The translations under genes were made by a program, and so were the position numbers. The notes beneath the pieces were generated by a model, which made no database searches, was not told the origin of the DNA, and saw only the letters and a program-made list of their open reading frames with translations. This document shows positions 46,841-54,128 of a stretch of 64,000 nucleotides of DNA, piece by piece (position 1 is the stretch's first letter; every line of letters begins with the position of its first letter). The stretch is from Methanomicrobia archaeon (lineage in GTDB: Archaea; Methanobacteriota_B; Thermococci; Methanofastidiosales; NM3): assembly GCA_030603445.1 (NCBI GenBank), contig JAUVXU010000007.1, forward strand, positions 1 through 64,000, written 5' to 3'.

Positions 46841-47176
46841 ATGACTATTCAAGTTGACCCACAAAAATGCATTAACTGTGGTGCCTGTGAATTAGGCTGT
46901 AGCTTTTACAGGGATGAAGTTTTCACCACGATGTCTTCATCTGTTATGATGTACCGAGAGGAAAAGAGAAATTACTTTGGACTTATGCTAAAAAGAGAAG
47001 ATGATATGATTCTCGGACGACCCGAAGGCGTTGAAATACAGAAGGAAGGAGAGGCTTCCGACAGCGATGCAGGAGCATCAGCGAAACCTATTCTCCTAAG
47101 GGAACCTTGTGATGAGTGCAAAGACGCATTATGTGTGCGTTTCTGCCCAACAGGCTGTTTGATAGAGGTGGACTAA
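46841..47176 (+). CDS. Two-cluster ferredoxin of the AOR/DMSO-reductase partner type
   Basis: 111 residues. C-I-N-C-G-A-C-E-L-G-C near residue 10 and C-D-E-C-K-D-A-L-C-V-R-F-C-P near 91 each supply ligands of a [4Fe-4S] cluster; the extra residues between them are like those of the DMSO-reductase B or AOR-associated (WOR-S, BamC) electron-transfer proteins. It stops exactly one base before the AOR-like gene and must be its electron partner. It begins after aggaggt. Confidence 0.85.
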   Translation: MTIQVDPQKCINCGACELGCSFYRDEVFTTMSSSVMMYREEKRNYFGLMLKREDDMILGRPEGVEIQKEGEASDSDAGASAKPILLREPCDECKDALCVRFCPTGCLIEVD

Positions 47177-48409
47177 ATGGATAACATGTATACTGAATAT
47201 TATCTTGTAGTTGATCTTGCCACTGGCGAAGCCGAGGAGATTGAACTCGAAGAGGAGTTCGTACAAGAATATGTTGGTGGAGCAAAACTAAATATGGCGC
47301 TCTACGAAGAGCACAAGGATGGAGACCCAATTGTTCTGGGTACAGGATTACTCACTGGCACACTTGTTCCAGGTTCTTGCTTGGGCGTAATAACAGCAAA
47401 AAGTCCGGTCACCGGAAAAGTTGCTCATGCACCATTCACATGGAGCGCAGGAGCTGAACTAAAGCTGACTGGTTACTCCTTTGTCGTCATAAAGAATAAG
47501 GCTGCAAATCCAACCTACTTGTGGTTACACGATGAGATAGCTGATTTTGTGGATGCTTCAGAACTATGGGGAAAGAACACATGGGATGCTGTTGATGTAA
47601 TTAGGGATGAACAAGGAGAGGACAGGATCCAGCTTCTATCAATAGGGAAGGCAGGAGAAAATAAACTAAGCACTGCAATGATTACGAACAATTACTGGGG
47701 CACCGGAGACAGATTTGGTTTCGGAGCACTTTTCGGAGAAAAGAATCTTAAATCAGTTGCAATGAGGGGAATGGGCGAGCTTGAGGTCGACGATCCCGAT
47801 GCATTTATTGAAAAAACTAAAAGTGTTTTTGATGATGTAAAATCCCAGGTAGGGGATGCAAAAGGATTAGATGCCATTGACTATGCCAAGATCCCAGCAG
47901 ATCTCAAAGATGCGGCAAAGAAGCAGCTACATCGTGTTGAAGCAGACTTTAATAGTCCTCTTGCATACAAGTTCTTTCTAAAGTACAGGGAGGATCCAAG
48001 CGTCATGCTATCCACAGATGTGGAAGAACCTGGCGTTCTTGTATCAGATCCTATTGGTTACGCAGCAATTGCAAATGCAGGTGTTGTGCCAGCTGATGCA
48101 GGAGAGGTACTAGAAGCAATGTTCAAGTTAGGTCTTAATCCGGTAGCTGTGGCATCAAAGCTTACAGCAAAAGACAAGGCCGGCGCAATTGCAGAACTTG
48201 AGAAGTTTGCAGAGTCCTCAGAGGCTGACAAGTTTGATGCTGTATTTAGCCCAATTGCTCCAATGAGTGATAGAACCGAGGCAGCTTATATAGCGGGAAT
48301 ATGCCCGGTACTTGTTGCAAAGGCTGAGGCACTAAATGCAGATATCTTTGCAGAACTTGCAAGCATAGGAACAGGTCTAGACTTTAAAGCAGATGCTTTT
48401 AAAATGTAG
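47177..48409 (+). CDS. Short aldehyde:ferredoxin oxidoreductase-like protein without Fe-S cysteines
   Basis: 410 residues; full AOR family enzymes are around 600. The first 205 residues match the AFOR_N tungstopterin-binding domain (V-D-L-A-T-G-E-A-E, Y-V-G-G-A-K-L-N, S-P-V-T-G-K-V, G-A-L-F-G-E-K-N-L-K-S-V-A-M-R-G). The remaining acidic helical half lacks C-x-x-x-C-x-x-C-type cluster ligands; only two cysteines exist (G-S-C-L-G and G-I-C-P-V). It may hold a pterin cofactor, or only the scaffold. With the ferredoxin it forms the second half of locus 2. Whether it still oxidises an aldehyde is open. Confidence 0.78.
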   Translation: MDNMYTEYYLVVDLATGEAEEIELEEEFVQEYVGGAKLNMALYEEHKDGDPIVLGTGLLTGTLVPGSCLGVITAKSPVTGKVAHAPFTWSAGAELKLTGYSFVVIKNKAANPTYLWLHDEIADFVDASELWGKNTWDAVDVIRDEQGEDRIQLLSIGKAGENKLSTAMITNNYWGTGDRFGFGALFGEKNLKSVAMRGMGELEVDDPDAFIEKTKSVFDDVKSQVGDAKGLDAIDYAKIPADLKDAAKKQLHRVEADFNSPLAYKFFLKYREDPSVMLSTDVEEPGVLVSDPIGYAAIANAGVVPADAGEVLEAMFKLGLNPVAVASKLTAKDKAGAIAELEKFAESSEADKFDAVFSPIAPMSDRTEAAYIAGICPVLVAKAEALNADIFAELASIGTGLDFKADAFKM

Positions 48410-48411
48410 AT

Positions 48412-48438
48412 GGGACCATATTTTTGGTTCCTTTTTTT
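48412..48438 (+). terminator. Hairpin plus T-run after locus 2
   Basis: gggacca and tggttcc form a stem with a six-base loop, followed directly by seven T residues, two bases after the stop codon. It should end the 44.0-48.4 kb transcript. Confidence 0.65.
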
Positions 48439-48459
48439 ATCTTTTTTGTGGAGTGGAGG

Positions 48460-49632
48460 GTGAAAAGCATCTCTTTGTCATTAAAGATAGGGATATTCAT
48501 AGGCAAAGGCGCATCCTATTCATGGATTTGGTTCGTAAAGACTTTTGATTTACTAGATTTCAATGAAATATACTTCATTGATGAAAGTGATGTGCTAAAC
48601 GATGCTTTAACAAATTTTGATTGTTTCATTTTGCCTGGTGGAGATCCATTTCAAGTGGCCGAAGGCCTCGGCGAGATAGGTCTTACGAAAATTCGATCTT
48701 TTATAGAGTGTGGTGGAACATATATTGGGGTTTGTGCAGGTGCTTATTTATCAATAATGTTTTGCAACAATCCAATGCCTTGGTTGAATCTTGTTGATAT
48801 GCCAATCAATAACTATTCTTTGAATCCTCCCGAAGCGATACGGATGAAGTACAAGTATCTTGTGCCTTATCGCGATGGGTTTGTGTATCATCCTGTTCGG
48901 GGCCCTTTAGAAGTGTCATGCAATGGACAGTCTTTTAAAGCGCCTTTATTTGGGGGACCACCAATGCTGGCTCCAAAAGAGAATCAATTAGCGGAGTATA
49001 AGGGCTTTGATGACAAAACGTTGTACTTAACTAATGAAGAAGAAGCAAAAAGAACTATGTTAGGGTATGCAGCCGGAGTGAAGGTTTCAGTTGGGAAAGG
49101 CAATTTATTTCTTTTTGGCCCCCATTTTGAACATCCTAACTACCCAGAGGCAAACAAATTCTTATTTTCGCTTTTATGCACTCTGACACCATATGCAAGA
49201 GGACCTCCACGGCATGAAGTTTCTATTCTTGAGGGCAATGAATTCAAACGTTGGATAAAGAGTATAAAAAGAGAGCTTTCTTCAGCAAGAGTCATTGCTA
49301 ATGGTATGACAAATCTGAGGTGGAAGATCGGGGAGAAGATATGGGAAGATGAAAAAATCATATACTTCTTGAATGAAATTTGGAAGACTGTTAAGATCTT
49401 GCAGAAATACGGTGCACTACCCGTGGAGCGGCCTCAAGAGCTGGAAGAAAATGCAAGGAAAATACACTCCCTCCTTGCCGAGATTCATGTTTTATCCAAA
49501 GAAGGGAAAAGTACTAATATCCAGGCAAGCTATCTAATTGAACACACCAAAAAATTATCAAAAGGACTATTTGAATCATATTTTAATATAAAAAGAAATG
49601 AGTGGTGGACTAATGGAAGAAAAGACAGTTGA
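48460..49632 (+). CDS. BPL_N-type class I glutamine amidotransferase-like protein
   Basis: 390 residues from a GTG; ggaggg immediately precedes it, and an in-frame TTG at 48475 is possible too. N-terminal half is an amidotransferase fold: L-P-G-G-D-P-F-Q and the nucleophile elbow G-V-C-A-G-A-Y-L near 75, then F-G-P-H-F-E-H-P, the histidine and glutamate positions. It resembles the biotin-protein-ligase N-terminal family, whose substrate is unknown. The C-terminal 150 residues are helical and specific to this protein. It overlaps hdrC of locus 3 by 20 bases, so it is probably co-transcribed with it. Confidence 0.8.
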   Translation: MKSISLSLKIGIFIGKGASYSWIWFVKTFDLLDFNEIYFIDESDVLNDALTNFDCFILPGGDPFQVAEGLGEIGLTKIRSFIECGGTYIGVCAGAYLSIMFCNNPMPWLNLVDMPINNYSLNPPEAIRMKYKYLVPYRDGFVYHPVRGPLEVSCNGQSFKAPLFGGPPMLAPKENQLAEYKGFDDKTLYLTNEEEAKRTMLGYAAGVKVSVGKGNLFLFGPHFEHPNYPEANKFLFSLLCTLTPYARGPPRHEVSILEGNEFKRWIKSIKRELSSARVIANGMTNLRWKIGEKIWEDEKIIYFLNEIWKTVKILQKYGALPVERPQELEENARKIHSLLAEIHVLSKEGKSTNIQASYLIEHTKKLSKGLFESYFNIKRNEWWTNGRKDS

Positions 49633-50101
49633 AAGCATTGTGAATGAGGGGCGCGCGTATGCTTGCATACAATGCGGCAAGTGTACCGGGTCATGTCCTT
49701 CAGGAAGGGAATGTGGTCTAAGGACGCGAAAAGTCATACATATGGCCAGGCTTGGTATGGACATATATAAAACGGAAGAGCTATGGGACTGTACTACATG
49801 TTATACATGTCAGGAACGATGCCCAAAAGACGTTAAGATAACAGATATTATAATAGAACTGCGAAATATGGCAGTTAAGAATAGTTTCTATCCGACAATG
49901 GCCGAGGTACCAAAAATAATTATCCAAAATCTATATTCTACTGGAAATGGACAACCGTTGTCCCCAGAAGTATCCAAGATACGCTCTATCATAGGCTTGA
50001 ATAAGGAACCATTGGATGCTTCCACAAATAAGGATACACTTAAAAAATTCCAGAAACTTCTTGATGGATTGCCACTCATGCAATGGGGGGAAACACAATG
50101 A
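49613..50101 (+). CDS. hdrC: Heterodisulfide reductase subunit C-like (locus 3)
   Basis: 162 residues from the ATG at 49613, with gtggtgg upstream; an ATG fifteen bases earlier is inside that sequence. Two cluster motifs are intact: C-I-Q-C-G-K-C-T-G-S-C-P and C-T-T-C-Y-T-C-Q-E-R-C-P. Start lies within the BPL_N gene, end overlaps hdrB (ATGA). First subunit of the second Hdr-formate dehydrogenase locus. Confidence 0.92.
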   Translation: MEEKTVESIVNEGRAYACIQCGKCTGSCPSGRECGLRTRKVIHMARLGMDIYKTEELWDCTTCYTCQERCPKDVKITDIIIELRNMAVKNSFYPTMAEVPKIIIQNLYSTGNGQPLSPEVSKIRSIIGLNKEPLDASTNKDTLKKFQKLLDGLPLMQWGETQ

Positions 50102-50973
50102 AATATGCATTTTTCCCTGGCTGTATCGCTAAGAATGTCTATCCTGGAATAGAGAAGGCCACACGATTAGTATCTGCTAAGCTTGGCATTGACTTAGTTG
50201 ATTATGAATATTCCTGTTGTCCACCACCAGGTGTTATTGCCTGTTATGATAAGGACTCGTGGTTAACACTTGGCGCACGCAATCTTTCATTATCAGAAAA
50301 AGATAATCATGATATCATGACAATTTGTGCAGGATGTTATGGTACACTGCATAACGTTTGGCATACGCTAAAACAAGACCAAGATAAAATGGAATTTGTG
50401 AACGAGCATCTTTCCCGTATTGATACAGAATATAAGGGGAATATTAGGCCTGTTCATTTTGTTGATTTACTTTCAAAAATGAGAGATGAAATCAAGCAGA
50501 ATAAGGAGATTGATTTAGATTTTAGAGTGGCTGTGCATTATGGCTGCCACTATCTTAAACCCTCTGATGTAACAGGGGAAAACAGCGAGGCGCCTAAAAT
50601 TCTCGATGAAATAGTGTCGCTTCTTGGATGCGAGAGCGTTCCTTTCAAGGACCGTCTTACGTGCTGTGGTGCAGGAGGGGGCGTAATGAGCGGGGAACCA
50701 GATCTCTCTCTTAAGATAATAGATCGTAAATTGAAGAATATTGAAAAAGCAGATGTGGATTGTATAATAAATATTTGTTCTTTTTGCCACATGAACTTTG
50801 ACCAGAGCCAGAAGAAGTTGCATGCATATGATATACCTGTGCTTCATCTCAACCAATTACTTGGTCTTGCTTTTGGATTCAAGCATAAGCATCTGGGCCT
50901 TCATACGAATCTGGTGTCGACTCGTGACATAGTAAAGAAGGTTAAGGGCGCAAAAAGGGAGTCGATGAAATGA
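50098..50973 (+). CDS. hdrB: Heterodisulfide reductase subunit B-like (locus 3)
   Basis: 291 residues. Both CCG domains are complete: F-P-G-C, S-C-C-P-P-P-G, C-A-G-C-Y-G and H-Y-G-C-H, T-C-C-G-A-G-G-G, C-S-F-C-H. It therefore has the two non-cubane clusters needed for disulfide reduction. Coupled by four-base overlaps to hdrC and hdrA. Confidence 0.93.
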   Translation: MKYAFFPGCIAKNVYPGIEKATRLVSAKLGIDLVDYEYSCCPPPGVIACYDKDSWLTLGARNLSLSEKDNHDIMTICAGCYGTLHNVWHTLKQDQDKMEFVNEHLSRIDTEYKGNIRPVHFVDLLSKMRDEIKQNKEIDLDFRVAVHYGCHYLKPSDVTGENSEAPKILDEIVSLLGCESVPFKDRLTCCGAGGGVMSGEPDLSLKIIDRKLKNIEKADVDCIINICSFCHMNFDQSQKKLHAYDIPVLHLNQLLGLAFGFKHKHLGLHTNLVSTRDIVKKVKGAKRESMK

Positions 50974-52919
50974 AAGTAGGCGTGTACATTTGTCATTGTG
51001 GGGTTAATATTGCAAATATGGTTGATATCCCAAAAGTTGTTGAGGCGATAAGTGGCCAAACTAATGTTGCTGTTTGCAAAGAATACCAGTACATGTGTTC
51101 TGATCCTGGCCAAAACATGATAAGAAAGGATATTGAGGATATGGGGTTAGATCGTGTGGTAGTTGCCGCATGTTCTCCTCGTATGCATGAACCTACGTTT
51201 AGGGCGACAGTAGCTGACGCTGGCATGAACCCCTATTGTTTTGAGATGGCTAACATCCGTGAGCAGTGTTCATGGGTGCACGAGGATAAAGAAGAAGCTA
51301 CGCAAAAAGCTATAGACCTTGTAAAGAGCTCTGTTGCGAGAGCATCACTTCTTGAGCCACTACAAAGCACCGAGATACCTGTGACCCACAGCGCGCTTGT
51401 CATAGGTGGCGGAATTGCAGGCATACAGGCTGCACTTGATATTGCTAATTCAGGATTTAAGACATACCTTGTAGAGAAGGAACCATCTATTGGTGGACGC
51501 ATGGCACAATTTGATAAGACATTTCCAACACTGGACTGTGCCGCATGCATCCTGACACCAAAAATGGTGGATGTTGCCCGTCATCCTAACATAGATCTTT
51601 TGACCTATAGCGAGGTTGAGCATATCGATGGGTCTATTGGCAACTTCCATGTGCAAATTAAGAAGAAGCCACGATACGTTGATCCTGACCTGTGCACAGG
51701 ATGTGGCCTATGTGCGGAAGCATGCCGCTTGAAAGGGCGCATCTCTTCAGAGTTTGATATGGGTATTGGAAAGCGTGGTGCAATATACGTTCCTTTTCCA
51801 CAGGCAGTGCCTTTGCTATATACCATAGATCCTGAGAATTGTTTGTTATTAAAACACGGCAAATGCGGAAAATCACCAAAATGCGAAGATATATGTGATC
51901 CTGGAGCCATTCGTTTTGACCAGGAAGAGGAACATATAGATATTGATGTGGGTGCAATCGTTGTTGCCACAGGTTATAATGAATTCTCTCCTGTTGTAAA
52001 AGAGGAGTATGGATACGGTAAGTTCAAGAACGTTATGACTGGGCTTGAACTAGAGCGTATATTCTCCCCATCAGGACCAACAGGCGGTAATCCAATAATC
52101 AATGGCACCGAACCAAAGAATATCGTTTTTATCTCTTGTGTAGGTTCACGCGACAAACGCATAGGGAATCCTTACTGTTCACGTGTTTGTTGCATGTATA
52201 TTGCAAAACAGGCGCATTTGCTAAAGGAGAAGATCCCTGATGCCAATATCACAGTAATGTATACAGATATGCGGGCTTTTGGTAAAGGCTATGAAGAGTT
52301 CTACGAACGTGTACAAAAAGAAGGCATAAGATACAGAAGGGGAAATGCTGCTGAGGTGTATGAAGAGGATGACCTGCTTTTTGTGCGTGCAGAGGATACA
52401 CTTCTTGGTGAACCTTATGAACTGCCTGCTGATTTGGTTGTCTTGGGAACAGGCCTTGTGCCTTCCCCTGATGCAGATTCTATAGGACAAATGTTGCACT
52501 TATCACGAAGTGCTGACAAGTTCTTTTTAGAGGCGCATCCAAAACTCCGCCCAGTTGATACTGTCATTGATGGTGTTTTCTTGGCAGGTGCGGCTCAAGG
52601 GCCAAAGGATATCCCTGACTCGGTCGCACAGGCATCAGGTGCTGCTTCACATGTTGTCAATCTATTAGTTAAAGAGAAGATACATGCCGAACCTATCATC
52701 GCTGAGATAAATGAGGATGCCTGCGTAGGATGTAAGACTTGCATTGTACTTTGCCCGTATGAGGCCCCCTTGTATGACGATGAGAAGAAAGTCGTGACAA
52801 TCAATCGTGCTGTCTGCAAAGGATGTGGAAGCTGTGCTGCAGCATGCCCTTCTGGTTCTATAAAGATGAATCATTTCAAGAACGAACAGATAGTTGCACA
52901 GATACTTGAGGTGATCTAA
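50970..52919 (+). CDS. hdrA: HdrA flavoprotein, normal length (locus 3)
   Basis: 649 residues, standard for HdrA. N-terminal domain V-Y-I-C-H-C-G-V-N; the FAD Rossmann G-G-G-I-A-G-I-Q-A near 145; F-P-T-L-D-C-A-A-C-I-L; inserted ferredoxin C-T-G-C-G-L-C-A-E-A-C and a C-terminal ferredoxin C-V-G-C-K-T-C-I-V-L-C-P and C-K-G-C-G-S-C-A-A-A-C-P. All cluster and flavin motifs are intact, as required for flavin-based bifurcation. It contrasts with the fused HdrA of locus 1. Confidence 0.95.
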   Translation: MKVGVYICHCGVNIANMVDIPKVVEAISGQTNVAVCKEYQYMCSDPGQNMIRKDIEDMGLDRVVVAACSPRMHEPTFRATVADAGMNPYCFEMANIREQCSWVHEDKEEATQKAIDLVKSSVARASLLEPLQSTEIPVTHSALVIGGGIAGIQAALDIANSGFKTYLVEKEPSIGGRMAQFDKTFPTLDCAACILTPKMVDVARHPNIDLLTYSEVEHIDGSIGNFHVQIKKKPRYVDPDLCTGCGLCAEACRLKGRISSEFDMGIGKRGAIYVPFPQAVPLLYTIDPENCLLLKHGKCGKSPKCEDICDPGAIRFDQEEEHIDIDVGAIVVATGYNEFSPVVKEEYGYGKFKNVMTGLELERIFSPSGPTGGNPIINGTEPKNIVFISCVGSRDKRIGNPYCSRVCCMYIAKQAHLLKEKIPDANITVMYTDMRAFGKGYEEFYERVQKEGIRYRRGNAAEVYEEDDLLFVRAEDTLLGEPYELPADLVVLGTGLVPSPDADSIGQMLHLSRSADKFFLEAHPKLRPVDTVIDGVFLAGAAQGPKDIPDSVAQASGAASHVVNLLVKEKIHAEPIIAEINEDACVGCKTCIVLCPYEAPLYDDEKKVVTINRAVCKGCGSCAAACPSGSIKMNHFKNEQIVAQILEVI

Positions 52920-53351
52920 ATGACAGAGGAATTTAAACCTAAAATTGTTGGTTTTTTATGTAACTGGTGTTGTTACGCAGGTGCAGATATGGCAGGAACA
53001 TCACGCATGAAGTATCCTTCGAATATCCGTATTATACGCGTAATGTGTTCTTCGCGCATAAATACTGAGATGATAATAAAAGCATTTCAAACAGGTGCGG
53101 ACGCCGTATTTATCGGCGGATGCCATTTTGGGGACTGCCATTACGTAGATGGAAATTATCGCACTAAAAAACGCATCGATGTATTGAAGCGTCTGCTTTC
53201 TCACATGGGTATAGAGCAGGAACGCCTGCGCCTGGAATGGGTCTCGGCTGCAGAAGGCGAGAAGTTTTCCAAGACTATGGCTGAATTTACCGATACGATA
53301 ACATCCTTAGGCCCGAGTCCATTAAGGGAAATAAAAGAGGAGGCGATTTAG
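52920..53351 (+). CDS. mvhD: MvhD-like [2Fe-2S] protein (locus 3)
   Basis: 143 residues, starting on the base after the hdrA stop. F-L-C-N-W-C-C-Y-A-G-A-D, V-M-C-S-S-R-I and G-G-C-H-F-G-D-C-H-Y give the [2Fe-2S] ligands. It connects HdrA to the formate dehydrogenase module that follows directly. Confidence 0.93.
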   Translation: MTEEFKPKIVGFLCNWCCYAGADMAGTSRMKYPSNIRIIRVMCSSRINTEMIIKAFQTGADAVFIGGCHFGDCHYVDGNYRTKKRIDVLKRLLSHMGIEQERLRLEWVSAAEGEKFSKTMAEFTDTITSLGPSPLREIKEEAI

Positions 53352-54128
53352 ATGGAGCCTGAACTTAGAGATTACGTCGGAGAATTACTAGATTCAGGGA
53401 CCGTTGCCGGAGTTTTGGCACTAAAGGATGAATTAGGTGCAGTTAAACCATACTTGTTCACAAAAAATAATGAGATTGGCGATCTGGTTCTAACTTCAAA
53501 ATACCCATTGGCATCTGTTATGTCAATGTTACAAAAGGAAGATCCATCAATCAAACTTGCTATAGTATGCCGAGGTTGCGATGAAAGGGCACTTATAGAG
53601 TTGGCAAAGAGAAATCAGATCAATTTGGATAATATTGTCTTTGTCGGCATACCGTGTGATGAGGAAATGGCAGATAAATGCAACTGTTTACAACCATACC
53701 CTAAAGAGATAGTAACTGGTGAGAAACTTAGTAATTGGGTCCCTAAAAACAATTATGAGGATTTCAAAAACATGAGCACCGAAGAAAAGCTGATATTTTG
53801 GAAGGGGCAACTTGAGAAATGTAATAAGTGTTATGGTTGCAGAAATGCATGCCCGCTATGTTTTTGCAGTGATTGTGAACTTGAGAACGCTTTGTGGGTA
53901 AAACATGGCCGTTTGCCTCCAGAGTTTCCTATATATCACGTGATTAGAGCATTTCATCTGGCAGGAAAATGTGTTGGGTGTGGGGAATGTGAAAATGCAT
54001 GTCCCGTAGGCATACCTTTGATGACACTAAACCACCTCTTAAGGGAAGATATAAAAGATTTATTTGGGTATATGACAGGGCAGGATATCGAAGATGAGAA
54101 TCCAATAAACACAAAGGAGGAATACTAA
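53352..54128 (+). CDS. Shortened FrhB-like iron-sulfur protein (locus 3)
   Basis: 258 residues, 127 fewer than its locus-1 paralogue. The first 115 residues keep part of the FrhB N-terminal fold (V-C-R-G-C-D-E-R-A-L-I, V-G-I-P-C-D) but the S-G-G loop and the whole FrhB C-terminal F420 domain are missing. The Fe-S tail is complete: C-N-K-C-Y-G-C-R-N-A-C-P and C-V-G-C-G-E-C-E-N-A-C-P. It probably wires formate dehydrogenase to MvhD/HdrA and may not bind F420. Starts exactly after mvhD and stops exactly before fdhA. Confidence 0.82.
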   Translation: MEPELRDYVGELLDSGTVAGVLALKDELGAVKPYLFTKNNEIGDLVLTSKYPLASVMSMLQKEDPSIKLAIVCRGCDERALIELAKRNQINLDNIVFVGIPCDEEMADKCNCLQPYPKEIVTGEKLSNWVPKNNYEDFKNMSTEEKLIFWKGQLEKCNKCYGCRNACPLCFCSDCELENALWVKHGRLPPEFPIYHVIRAFHLAGKCVGCGECENACPVGIPLMTLNHLLREDIKDLFGYMTGQDIEDENPINTKEEY

